NCBI RefSeq assembly: GCF_021155775.2
Contig: NC_060236.1
Coordinates: forward strand, 24,380,238 to 24,444,237
Origin: Neodiprion pinetum
Lineage: Eukaryota; Arthropoda; Insecta; Hymenoptera; Diprionidae
DNA: 64,000 nucleotides
Direction: 5' to 3'
The notes below the pieces were generated by a model. The model worked only from the letters and a program-made list of their open reading frames with translations, ran no database searches and was not told the origin of the DNA. This document shows positions 1 through 11,300 of this stretch, in pieces (the stretch's first letter is position 1; each line of letters starts with the position of its first letter). The position numbers and the translations under genes are program-made.

Positions 1-948
1 TTAAAAATAGGTGGATCGTTATTTTTTTGACTGTACTGACAGTTTTTCGATCAGCTAGAAACAGGGAACGTTCATTTTCATCGACGGCCTTGTCACTCTA
101 CACTTTTCTATTTTCGACATCGAGATGACAATTTGAGGTTTACTGTCTAATACTTGTTCTTTCAAATTATACGAAAACGCGGTACAGATGGTTAAACAAT
201 TTTATACAAGTATGCCAAACTCTGGCTGCTAACTATCCGAATAGTGAGGCATATTAAACAGGGTTACAGAATTGTAAGTAAGGAATCTTCCATGTTCTCA
301 TTATCTTATCTTAACGGATGTTAGAAATAAATTTAAACAGGTCAGCCTGGAAACGGCGATGACGATTCCAAGTTACAACATCGTTATTTCCTACCAATCA
401 AAACACCAAGTTTCCTGACTTTTATACAAATAATTTCCTCCTCCGGGAAAGTAATGTCCTTCATTTTGGTGCAACGCTGTTACAACGTCAGTCTTTGAGC
501 TGCGGTATGTGTCACAGACTTACGATCATTTCACTTTTCTGCAAGGATATAGGAAAAAATAAGTCGCGATCTTATAAAGATTCTCGGGAAGATTTTTTTA
601 ACAGCGTTCTCAAATCAGCTACGGAAGGATTTTCAACTAGGTAACGTGATATCTCAAATCCAAGGATTACTTTGAAAGTTTGTAACCCGGATTTTATTAA
701 CGAGACGTATGCGCGAACAGTTTACTTTTGGCAATGCGGTTTTAAACATGAGTAATTCCTTGACGCCATATTTGTTTTAGTACCGTCAAAATACTGCGTG
801 AAATTATAAATAAAATAATTGTAATCTGTATCAGCTTCCTGTCGATTTTCACCAGTCTTACACCCGTGCGGAAGATAAAAAGTAATTTTCAGTCATGCGG
901 TAGGAAGCAAAGTGAGAGAAAAGCCTCGAAATAAAAAGCCCGAGACGA

Positions 949-970
949 AGAGAGAGAGAGAGAGAGAGAG
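949..970. repeat. (AG)n microsatellite
   Basis: An uninterrupted AG dinucleotide run of about 11 units, continuing a purine-rich stretch upstream. GAGAG runs are binding sites of GAGA-factor and CLAMP-type proteins in flies. Here the base run is seen and any binding is inference. Confidence 0.95.
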
Positions 971-1184
971 TTCAAAATAAACAGGAAACAGGGTAGAAAC
1001 TGAGTATATCCTCGAGGGAGGTTGAATTTAGGGAAAAACTTTGCCTTGTCCTCTTCTGCAGTATTCAAGATTTCTTTGACGTCTTAACGTGCGACGTCGA
1101 GGAGGATACCAAGAATCGGCGGGGTATAAGCGGATTTTGTGGAACAGAAGAGCGTCGCTCTAGGAGAGCTTCTTGCTCCTTTTC

Positions 1185-1209
1185 CTCTCTCTCTCTCTCT
1201 CTCTCTCTC
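1185..1209. repeat. (CT)n microsatellite
   Basis: A CT run of about 12 units followed by a pyrimidine-rich tail. It creates low-complexity Arg/Glu frames on the minus strand (60-82 codons) which should not be taken for genes. Confidence 0.95.
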
Positions 1210-4200
1210 CCTTTTTTGCTCCTTCTTCTCTCGCCGCGATCTCCCAACGGGTTCCCTTTCGGCCCCGGCTACTTTTCGTGACGTGTAGAAGCCCGCACAC
1301 AGAGGCACGCACCTTATATAATCCACAAGCAAAGTAAGACATTAAAAGGTTGAGGTGAGGGCCTCACTTTTGTGGGAGGTGACGGCGGAAGAGGATGAGG
1401 TGGGAGTGAAATAATAGCGGCCATACCGTTGTCTAACATGTGTTGCCGGTTGAGAAGAATAACCTAAGTAAGGGTTACCTCTGCGTGCAGGATAGATATT
1501 AAGTATAATTTACTGGACCCGAAAAGGGGTTGAGAGTCTGCCGAGACCCGAGTTCTCTGCTCTCTCCTCTTTCCTATCCCGTGTTTTTCTCCCTTTATCT
1601 AACCGACCGATCCATTCGTCCGCGTGTCTTTCTCCGTCTATATAGTCCTTTCTTCTTTACCATAATTACTGATCAGAGAAACCACAGACGAATCATAGCT
1701 GTGAATTCAGCTAGTCGAATATTGGTTTCTAAAGACATTGGAAGCATTTTTGTTCCACGTTGTATCGAGTAGGTTCACTTTTGTGAGGGCTTTTTTTAAA
1801 AGAATTTCGAGACAACGCACAGCAGTGATATATTGTTGACTTGAATCTTTTCGGTAGGTAATTCCGTGAATCAGTCTTCTTCTTCTTCTTCTGATTTCAA
1901 ATGACTATTTCCGTACTAGAAGTCTACCGAAATGTTTGTATCTCGATAATCCAACATTGTTTTTTCTGTAATTTAATACATTGTTACATTGCACAGAACA
2001 AAGTCAATGTGTTGAACATAAAATGTTGACAAAATATACTGATACAGTCGATCCGAGTTATCTAAAAATTCAAAGGGCATCACAAAATATCGATTTTGGT
2101 CGTCCGGGTCTTAATGGACAACAAATTTGGCAGGGAAAATCCTCAGTACCATAAACATGAAATTGAACCCCAATGCGGAGACCTTTAAGCCAGAATTTTC
2201 CCAAACTCAATCAAGCGATTGAATTAAGTGTTCATTGAAATGACATCAATGTATCCAGTCAGAGTTAGAAATTGAAATCATTCTAAAAGTCTTCTAGTCT
2301 ATTTTACAGGAGTAATTACTGTACTATATCAGAATTTGAATTCTCAGGAGTTGAATAAACTGTACAGTTTTCTATTTCTATCAATGATATAGTTAGAACC
2401 ACAATATATTTTTTAATAAAATATTTCACGAAGCTTCAAATTTGTAGAGATATTGGAAAAATAATCTTTCGAACTCAACGATGAGTTTTATTTAGCCAGC
2501 CTTACGGCTAAACAAGCTAGAATTGCATATGAATTTTCACGGGAAGAATGATTTTGGCGTCGAGATGAGTTTCGAAGAGTGTAATTTGACGTCCGCGAGG
2601 CTCGGACCGCTGCTCGCAAAGAGATCGCCCCGTGTTTGTTAATTAACTGTATATGCTTCTTCCGTATTATTTGTCGAGCTATGTATGCGGATAGGATGTA
2701 CTTGGGTGTATGTTTTGAGCTGTTTTATGTTTGCCAATAAAATGGCGCACGGTGTACAGAGCCGGACAAGATCAAACGCATCGAGAGGAGCAGGGATACG
2801 TGCAGGACAGTAGATGCCTCGCTCCAAGCTGCTCTCAACATTTTTCCCTCAGAAATAAATGAGCACAACGCACAAACAAGCAAACAAACTGGTCATCAAG
2901 AACCGCTACTATTCTACCCTCGGACGATCAAACCAACGAGGGAGAGACTGAAATCATTCCGAATCGCGGTCTCTTTTGGCCTCAAACTATTCTCATTACT
3001 TTATTCCTTCCTTGCGTTATTGCGGACGTGGCTCGCATACGTTTTAACCACTATCTGATATCAGTACAGTAAAACCTGAAATATTTTTCACGTCAGGACT
3101 TTTGCTCTTCGGTGATAACATTTTCATGATGAAAAATTGGCGCTTGATTAACCCGAGAAAAATATGTAAATACTAAACATTTAGCATATAGGTATGTTAT
3201 CGTAAGCATTGGGAACGGAAATGTGTTGCTGTGACATCTGGTGGTAAAATAACGCGTTACTCCGTGTCGACCATATTTAGTTTCAAAAACTTCTCTCGTC
3301 GTATTTTTTTGCGGTATATCGATTCCTCGCGATATAACTAAAGCTTCACAGCTTGCACTGAGTTTTCTGTTCTTTCATATTTACGTAATTGACCAAATAC
3401 GATTTGCTGATAGCCAGTTCTCACCGCCATATTGCTTAGTCCTCATTTTTGTTACTTAACCTCAAGCCGAAGAATTAACGGCATTGGTAGAGTCCGTAGA
3501 GTCAACCTGACATGGCGGGCGATTCTGCAAGCACAACTACAAGTATTGTCCTTTTCCAGACAGTTTTCGAAATTCGTTACACGCTGACGTTGGCCCGTTC
3601 CGTTTCTTTGTTCAGTTTCCGGTAGGCAGCGGAAAGTCGCGTGGTATCACGGCGCGTTATACTAAGAATCTTACAATTATTTAGAACAAAGCCATTTCTG
3701 TTGTATAGTCGGCGAAGAACCCGCACAAAAGTGGTGCCTCTCAATTCCCTCGTAGAACGTCGCTTGAGTCGCCTTACACCACGCCATCTTCTCGTTCTCA
3801 TTGCGTTGAATGGTTTTTAAATTTTACGATCTCACTGGTTGATGGGACACGTCACTGGAGCTGAGAGAAAATGTCTAAGCATCTGAAGCTACAACCGTTA
3901 GTATAAATAACGTTTGTGAAAACAAGCGATTCAGTCCTGTTTGAATTTATCGTAGGTATTCAATATATTCTTAGATCGTACTATTTTTAACGATGTTAAA
4001 AGAGAGTTTTTCAATAGGCTTAACTTGTGTCGCAATGCTTAACAGATAAACTTTCATAAAATCCACAGTCACGGTTGTTGTATAAAAACAAAACATGCTG
4101 CACAAAATATTCCATCTCATAAGTTTCAATTCCGTTGTTAATAGTATATACTTTTGTCAAATTATTTCACTTTTTCAACATCAAGTTGCGTGCAAATGAT

Positions 4201-4840
4201 GCTTACAATTAGTAACGGAGTTACTAATCATATTACAATTTTACAGCAACTGTGGCTTTGTACAGGAAATAAAAAATGAATCAGAACAAATTCACCTAAA
4301 AAAAATATCACACACAAAATTATCAGCATATCATACGATAAATACACATTTCTGTTGATATTCCGTAATATCTCTTATCCGTACAGGTACGGTCTAAAAA
4401 TTCCGCTTCCAATCGAAATCCTGATTCACTATTGTACAGAATCTAGTAGCGTAAAACTGAAGAAATCGTACTCATCAAGTGGAGCCAGTAAAAAATGCTA
4501 CAATTAATTCAGCTCGCAAACAATTCAAAATGTGGAAGTCAAAGATGTATCAATTAAATTCAGATGGTTAAAATCGTCGAAAGTACCCAGCATCAAGGTG
4601 AATCGTTTTCGACTTTCGTTAGTAATTATGACCATTCGGAATTCATTCTGAAAATGAGCTTCGGCACCGCGAGTGTAAGATCATACATCTGACAATCAGC
4701 TATCCAGGATTGACCCACCTTCGATGAAAACAGCGCGCCGAACTTGTCGAGTCGCGACGCGCGACTGACTCACGGTTGACGTTCAGCCGCGCTGGCATCA
4801 AAACCAGCACCACCAGCTGCACCGTTCGGCGCAACCGGCG

Positions 4841-4868
4841 TCCCGAACTGTCCCGAACTGTCCCGAAC
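4841..4868. repeat. Tandem 10-bp repeat, 2.8 copies
   Basis: The 10-mer TCCCGAACTG occurs twice exactly, followed by TCCCGAAC. The period equals one turn of the DNA helix, so identical faces would be presented to a binding protein. It lies in the CpG-rich leader and promoter region. A regulatory role is inference. Confidence 0.9.
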
Positions 4869-5101
4869 ATGGCCGAGCACCGGAACACCGGTCTTGGCGC
4901 CGTGGCTCGCTCTGAAACTCCAAACGAGCCGGCTAGTCGTGCCGCGGCCGTTCAAAGAGCAGGTTAACGTTACTCGGCACCAAGTCGCTCCGTCTTGTCC
5001 GTTCGACCGAAAGCACGCGTGTTCGGAAGCCGAGTCGAGAGATCATTGGCTGAGATAAGTCCGGTCCAGATACCGATTACGAGTATTTCGAATTTGTCAA
5101 A

Positions 5102-5126
5102 ACACACACACACACACGCGCGCGCA
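5102..5126. repeat. (CA)n(CG)n alternating purine-pyrimidine run
   Basis: ACACAC repeats pass directly into CGCGCG, giving about 25 bp of strict purine-pyrimidine alternation in the promoter region. Such DNA can adopt Z-form under negative supercoiling; that is known of the sequence class and not shown here. Confidence 0.9.
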
Positions 5127-5672
5127 ACGGTGAAAAGCGAACGGAAATATAGAAATAATTCAGTGTTATGATAGTAATTGGTAATCGCGAGTCGGCCCGT
5201 CGCGTTCGGAGTAAGAAGATCATCCTGACGCCGGATGCGAACAGGATTGAGGAAAGGTAGTGAGTAGCGCGTCCCGCGGAAGTGATGAAACGTGTCGATT
5301 TTGTGTTCTTCTTGTTATGGTTTCACCTCTAGCGGGACTCTGCAGTTGTTATTCTCCCCAGCGACGATTTTTCTGTTCCAAGCATCCTTGCGCCGAGACC
5401 TGATCTCTCGAATTAATTCCGCCCGCTGTGTGTGGCCAGAAATTCGAACATTCGCGGCTCGGTGCTTCGTCTCTGGATATTTGTGACCGCTGTTGCGTCC
5501 CAACGCTCCCCCACGTGCGTGATATCGGAGCCGATTGTGTAAACACAGATGAAAACCGCGTCGATAAGCATCGGCTAAACATTGAGAGAAGATATCCGGT
5601 CGACGCTGTTTATATTTCAAGGATATCGATTCAGTGTGTCTGTGCGAGGCGTAAAGCGATCGCGGAACCGTG

Positions 5673-5680
5673 TATAAAAG
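5673..5680 (+). promoter_or_regulatory. Candidate TATA box (overlapping a donor-like site)
   Basis: TATAAAAG matches the metazoan TATA consensus and lies 490 bp upstream of the ATG, so a start near 5703 would give a leader of about 460 nt. No clear TCAGT-type initiator lies at the expected spacing, which weakens the call. The last base also begins GTGAGT, a good splice-donor hexamer preceded by AAA, so the site could instead end a non-coding exon. No good acceptor was found between here and 6163, so I prefer the promoter reading. Confidence 0.35.
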
Positions 5681-6060
5681 TGAGTGACAAGAAGTTGGAA
5701 CCGTTCGAAGATTCCCGCCGGTCCAAGAAACAGAGGAGGAACGACGGTGTGACGCAAGAAGGGAACAACGAGCGCTCGGCGACCGGTTCGCTCGCCTTTT
5801 GAAAAACCTCACGCGCTGCGCGGTGGCTGCTGGGTAACGTGGCTCGCTGCTTAGGCGCACAGCCAGCGCTCAAAGGGCAACAGCCGCGCGCTGTTCAAGG
5901 GCAGCGTGAGAGCAGAGAGCGCTGAACGGTTCGGCGCGTTGCTGGTTTCTTTCGGTGATCGTGCGCGACTCGAGTTTTCTCTTGAAAAGTGGTTGTTTGA
6001 TCGTTCGTTTCTCTTTGATCGTTGCCGGATTCTCGGGTTATCTTATCGCCGCGTGGTGCC

Positions 6061-6102
6061 ATGCGAAACGGGATTGGACTGAGAGAGGGAATCGTAGTTT
6101 AG
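6061..6102 (+). CDS. Upstream ORF of 13 codons in the 5' leader
   Basis: An ATG with a purine at -3 opens a 13-codon frame ending in TAG at 6100. It lies 102 nt, exactly 34 codons, upstream of the main ATG, so it is in the same frame as the signal-peptide exon, and the single TAG is the only stop between the two ATGs. It could lower main-ORF translation or permit re-initiation. It is only in the mRNA if transcription starts upstream of 6061. There is no sign that the peptide itself is functional. Confidence 0.35.
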   Translation: MRNGIGLREGIVV

Positions 6103-6162
6103 AGGGAAAAGGAGCCGGTATACAAGGTGTCGGTAATTTGGTGCAGGGTGCGTGCGAGAAAA

Positions 6163-6328
6163 ATGAAACGCCGTTTACCGGATGTTATGATCCTGATTAG
6201 GGCAGCTGTTTTAGCAGCTGTTCTCACACAGCTTGGGGCCTTTGCTAGCCGACCCGCTGGCGCTCATCCTGGACATGCTTACTTCGAACAGCCATGCTGC
6301 GGTCACTCGCATCTTCGACATCATAAAG
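6163..6328 (+). CDS. First coding exon of an unidentified secreted or membrane protein (signal peptide)
   Basis: Fifty-five codons plus one base. Residues 1-13 form a basic n-region (Lys2, Arg3, Arg4, Arg13), 14-28 a hydrophobic Ala/Val/Leu core, and small residues before Ser29 or His35 suit signal peptidase; a second Met at residue 9 would also give a good signal peptide. The remaining 21 residues hold six His and a Cys45-Cys46 pair. The start is supported by an in-frame TAG at 6100 with no other ATG between, and by an AAAATG context with A at -3. The exon ends AAAG|GTAATT, a sound 5' splice site, leaving phase 1, typical of signal exons spliced to extracellular domain modules. The product should enter the secretory pathway. 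I could not assign a family, because the diagnostic domains lie in exons beyond this window. Confidence 0.7.
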
Positions 6329-6334
6329 GTAATT
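6329..6334 (+). other. 5' splice site of intron 1
   Basis: AAAG|GTAATT: the last three exon bases and the first four intron bases match consensus, and position +5 is T instead of G. It is a usable but not maximal donor. Splicing to the ratchet site at 46827 would rebuild it as AAAG|GTAAGT, a stronger site. Confidence 0.65.
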
Positions 6335-7953
6335 ATCGTTTTTACGGATGAAAATTGTACCTCTTGAATGCAGCTGCTTTTAGGCTGGGGGCTGTGAATT
6401 TTAATCAAGAATTTTTACCGTCGGATAGAAAATGTATGGACTTGTAGGTATTCGGTTTTTTTCTCTTGCTTCAAAATGAAGTGAAATTCGTTTAACGCTC
6501 CAAAAGCGTTATCTATACGCAATTTGTATGCACTTAGATCCGAGAAACGTGAGTTATTAGTGAATTCTTAGTAAGATAGGCCGTAGAAAAGTTCACCAGC
6601 ATTTGGCTGTGATAAGAGAGGCGATTCTAGAATAGATGCGTTCTTTTTTATAGTTCGGGTCTGTTTTTAGTTTGATGAAAAATTTATTCACGACGTAAAA
6701 AAAAAAAAAAAATAGTTCTTACAGCATCGAACGTGACGTTTGTATTGTTATTCATTGTAGGAATTTTTTTTTTAAATTGCGGTGCATGCAGCTGAATGAA
6801 AATCGGTTGAGTAATTTGAAAACATACGTGGCATATGGATCTTGATATTAAAGAATAATCGATACGCAAGTAAAAACGAAAGAAACGTAGAAATTTTGAA
6901 TTTACTCCCGATTTGTTGAAGGAAAGTAATGTATAATTTCAACTAGAAAATTGACATTTAAAGTTTTGGAACTTTGAATTACTTCAACGTAATCTAAAAC
7001 AATTTACTTATGATCGAATTGATCCGATAACCTTAGAAATGCTGGGTAAAAAAAAAAACAAAAATTGTTAACACGTGATCAAAATTGTTCAAAAAGTTGT
7101 CAATCAATTTCTGTTAAAAATGAGCATTTTTCGCCCAAGATATCTGTAAATTTGACGTATACTTTAAATATAAAACGGCGTAATGTCAATTTTGAGAATT
7201 CTAACGTACCTGCGCGACTGGAGATTTACCTAGATCCCAAAACATCTCTGAATCAAAAATTTTAGCAGAATATTTGAAAAATTTTGTCACATCATTCACA
7301 TAACTGATGAAGAAATAAACAAGTTTCAATTTGACGAGGTAAAATGAAAATGTCGGTAAATCGCTGCTCTAAACTCCCGGTAAGAATATTTCGCGAGACA
7401 TCGTGATACTGGTCATGAGATTCGGTTTCAAATACGTTCGTCCATTCGTCGATCCGCCGGCGATGGCTATCAAGTATCGTGAATATAGAGACGAACAAGG
7501 AAGAGGAAAGAGAAAAACTACGAGCTTGCAGCGGACCCAAGCTATGAACTTATTGTAAGCCGTAGAATAGAATGAAAGCGAAAGGTGAAATGGAAATGGA
7601 AAAGGGAAAAATCCTCGAGTAGCGAATGGAATGCAGAATGCAAACGACCTGGTCCTCCTCCTCGAGCGAGCGACAGACATCCTCTATGCATGTAAATTTG
7701 CCGCGGTGTACCGAAGCCAGCAGTAATTGTGCGCCTTAACGAGGTGTCTGAAATAGACCGAGCGTTGTCTATTTCGTCTTTCATATAATTTGGACCTTGC
7801 CTGTTCGTACGTATCCAGATACGTCCGGTCTTCGGTGGAGGTTGTCGCAAATCTAGACTACACGCAACGTTCCTTAATTAATTCATTACTACTGTCGAAA
7901 TGATTCAGGATACGCCCTGTGACTCGAACTACGGTATTCCGATAGTCTTCTTA

Positions 7954-8381
7954 CACTGAGACAAATTTCATTTGTCACAGTAACAAAAAACAGTCGGTAA
8001 ACCAGGTATCGTTAAAAAAACTGTTTGAATATTGTTGGAATTACGAAAAACGAGGTACGCGTAATCATTTTGCGCTACCGTCGATCCTTTTTTGGTAATT
8101 GCAACACAAAATCAGTTTGTTAGGTTTACTCTACTTTTTTAGTTAAGCGAGGCTTTAACGTCAATTTATCGTTGCACGAGCGTTAAATTTTCGCAACGGT
8201 TAGAAGAAAATATAGCAATAGTGATCGTAATGAGAAAGAATAGTAACGGATATCAGACTTTCCGGTAACAGCTAGAAAACTAATTTTCATTTTCTACTTA
8301 GAACTATATTTTTCGATTGTGGTAAAAAATGAAAATAGTTAAGGACTGAACGGTAACCGGAACTAAAAATTTCTCTCAATG
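7954..8381 (-). mobile_element. Tc1/mariner-like MITE, copy A (complete)
   Basis: A 428-bp element with imperfect terminal inverted repeats: the left end reads CACTGAGACAAATTT, and the right end read inward is CATTGAGAGAAATTT. It is flanked on both sides by TA, the target duplication of Tc1/mariner transposons. It has no coding capacity. It is the reverse complement of the copy at 12307-12737 over essentially its full length, with scattered substitutions. The strand is given relative to that copy and is arbitrary. The TIR and TA are seen directly; the superfamily is inferred from them. Confidence 0.85.
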
Positions 8382-11300
8382 TATGTTTGTTCAAACTTAG
8401 ATGGAATGATTTGTCAAATTATATGAAAAACGGCTGACTCGTTCGAGTCCGATGCGGGATGAACAAAATTGACTGCTAGAATCTACAAGCATGAACGTAG
8501 GTACCAAGAATTCTATGGAATCTACCGAACTTTCAAGTAAATGGAGATTTTCACTATTCATCGATTGAAGACTGATTATTTTATCATATTGAGGCAGATT
8601 TCTCAACTGACGCTATTCTAAATCACCACTTCGGAATAATACTCAAGAAGATATAAATCGATAGTAAAAAATTGCGCATGTTTGACCAATTCCAGACTAG
8701 GGTGAGATTTTAGAGGATTGAAATTTTGGCGTTCGGAACTATCAAGTGTGACATATCTGGACTTCAAGGGGGATGGATTGCCGAATTAAATTACCCATTC
8801 CCTTAAAAGGGTTTTGGTAATTTGAAGCTGATTTTATGTCCGTCGTCGCTGATTGCATTCCGCGAGTAGTTCGTTTTTGGTGTAAGAGCTGTGACAATCG
8901 AAATGCAACGCGTCTCAAGATTGATGAATGAAAAACGGAAAACCGGCAGTGATAACGGATGAGAATCGTTATACCTACGCATGGTTGATTGTATATCTGA
9001 AACGTAGATACCGTAAGAATTTTCCAAATCATTTATTTTCCGTCTCGATCCTCAAGTCGTGAATCATTGCCCCAATTGATCGTCCACATCATGAATTTTC
9101 ACGTTACGGGGCAATTTGGATTAGAAAATCTGTCTCGCCGATTTCCTTTGCATTTGAATGGAGATCAGAAAATTTTGGAAGTGCTGTGACTTGGGTTTTT
9201 ATATTTATAATTCAGGATTCGAACTAAAATGAAAGAAGAAGAAAAAATGTTTTAGATCAATTGAATTGCTCTTTTATGTTTTAATTATATTCAGAACAGC
9301 GATGCTCACGAATCAACGTTTCGTTTTAAGAATTCACCGAATCTTGGCTCTCACAATAGCTGGATGCTCACGTATCGTGGTGCACGATGGGTTGAGTGAA
9401 CATCAAGCGTCGGCCATTTTATCAACTTGAGATAATCTAAGAAGTCTTACTGTCTGGAGTCTCGAATCTTGAGTTTGGATATTCAAGAGGGTTTTACTAC
9501 AAAGCGATTCTTGTTTGGGGTCCGGTTCTTGGAGCCGCGTCGTCGGTATCAAAAGTGTGCAAAGCGATCGGTTGAGTTTGGTTGGCTCACGAGCGTTAGC
9601 TTTCATCTAGAAATCCTTTCAGTACCCGATAGGAGAAAGGTCTCTGATAACGGGGTGCAGCGATGAAACGAATAAAAATCAACGGTATCTAATTTCGACA
9701 CTAGTGGTACAAAAGTTAAACAAAATATTATTCAGTGGTGCAAGAAAAAACGCAATTTTCTTTATAATTTACCTACCAGTCCTACTTCTTCGCTCGATTA
9801 ATGTTTCAAAAATGTGTAGAATCAAATCTGAACTAAACGTACAAAAAAGAAAAATAAAAAAAATTAGTGGGGCCCGTTTTAACAATTGTTGCGAATACTG
9901 TAAAAATTCTCAGCTGTCTAAACTATGAATTTTGACGAATCACTTGTACCGAGCTTTTGTGATAGATCGCAATTCATTTGACGGTGAACGAAAAATTGAA
10001 TGACGAATGAGAATTTTTTTTTTTATACTGAAACAATGTGCCGTTTCGTTTAAAATTGACCTTTGCGGCGAATATATTTTGACATTTTTCTTTCCTACAA
10101 TCACGACTGACATATTATGGGACCCATGAGAAAACGTCTGTACCTTTGTAATTTAATTCCTGTTGTTTCGAAGCAGCGAGCAAAAGATATCTCGGTTATC
10201 TTTGCGATGTAATAAAACCATATTACTTATACTGCGTATATCCTTCCGAGGTAAACAAGCTGATAAACGTTTATGTGCTTACACGTGTCCATACGAGGAA
10301 ATATTTCTTACGTCGGTAGGTACTTTCGTAAAGATGGGTGAACGTAAATACGACGGTACGTCCATGATTCCGTCGAACAAATAAACCTCGTACAGTAAAC
10401 TCCTTTCCGGTCGGTCCTTAGGTTGATAAAATTTAGAACGTGGACATTTCAGGCGAACAGAGAATTCTACGATTCAGTTTTAACGAATTAGACAGTAAAA
10501 CGAATACAGATACGCGTGCAAAACGGGGATAACTCAATTTTGATTGATTATAGTAGATTGATGAGAGTTCTGGGGGGCGATTCAATCGGAAAAAGCACAG
10601 CTTTGTAAACGGGGTCGAATTGTGTAACTGTTGCATACTCTTTTACATTTGTTATTGATCCAGAGATCCGCAGTGAGAGAGAGGGAGAGAGAAAAAAAAC
10701 GATTCATTTTACAGTACGGTTCAGAAAAATCATACACTGTTTTGACGATATTTGGGATAACATATCAAATAACTTTTCTGAATTCCTCTGAAAAACAGCG
10801 ATGCACCGTGGAAATTTGGACCCTTTCTGTCCGTTTGTTTATTTAATATAACAAGGAAAAGGGTGAGTTTGCTAGGTCGGTAAAGGTGGGAGTATTGCAT
10901 GACTTAAAAAATTGACGCGCCAATCGATTCATCGCTCATACTTTCGGCCGAAATTAGCCAAAGCAGAGCGTGTTTGACACACACATGTGTAATTCTACAG
11001 TACCTACATATGTTTATACACACGCGTGCCTATGTGTGTGTGTGTGTGTGTGTTCACTGGCAAAATGCACGGCACGGAGGCGCATTCGTAACCGAAACTT
11101 TGGAAAGCTTTTGGCAAACAGAGCTGCTGGCGCCGGGTTAGTCATCTAATCGTGCCGCTGGACTATTCTTGCTTTTCTCCTCCTTTTCTCATCCCTCGAG
11201 CCAAGCTGGACCGACTCAAACATTTCCAGGTATATGAAGTTATCTCCGCGCCAGAATTTCCACCGTTTTTACCTCTTTTTTCCGTTGCCTCTGGTACCGA

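Larger units (their letters stand above)
1..4699. other. Upstream intergenic region, no supported gene
   Basis: A+T-rich non-coding DNA. Frames on both strands are short, mostly lack an ATG and resemble no family I recognise. The most gene-like item is an ATG-initiated, Arg-rich 74-codon frame on the minus strand at 3577-3801; it has no visible domain and I do not call it. Two GA/CT microsatellites lie in the first 1.3 kb. A possible but weak pogo-like short element spans about 2046-2362. No tRNA, rRNA or transposase fragment was seen. Confidence 0.6.
4700..6162 (+). promoter_or_regulatory. CpG-rich promoter and 5' leader of the gene starting at 6163
   Basis: This stretch is visibly richer in G+C and CpG than the DNA on either side, with many CGCG and TCGCGA words near 4740-4790 and 5200-5300, and it runs directly into the signal-peptide exon. 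Both facts suit a transcription start region and an untranslated leader. Contents include a tandem 10-mer (4841-4868), a CA/CG run (5102-5126), a TATAAAAG word (5673-5680) and a short upstream ORF (6061-6102). Frames of 124 codons on the plus strand (5428-5802) and 181 codons on the minus strand (5315-5860) cross it, but neither begins with an ATG and neither resembles a known protein. The start site cannot be fixed from sequence alone, and a 5' non-coding exon with its own intron is possible. Confidence 0.5.

Noticed and set aside
2046..2362. Possible pogo-like MITE with TACAGT ends
   Set aside because: Only about 9 of 15 terminal bases pair and no second copy was seen, so the match is too weak.
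5428..5802. 124-codon plus-strand frame in the leader
   Set aside because: It has no ATG start, ends well before the signal-peptide ATG and resembles no protein. Most likely untranslated leader.
5315..5860. Longest reading frame in the window, 181 codons on the minus strand
   Set aside because: It starts at GTG with no ATG, lies antisense to the CpG-rich leader, and has an Arg/Ser-rich composition typical of a shadow frame in CpG-rich DNA.
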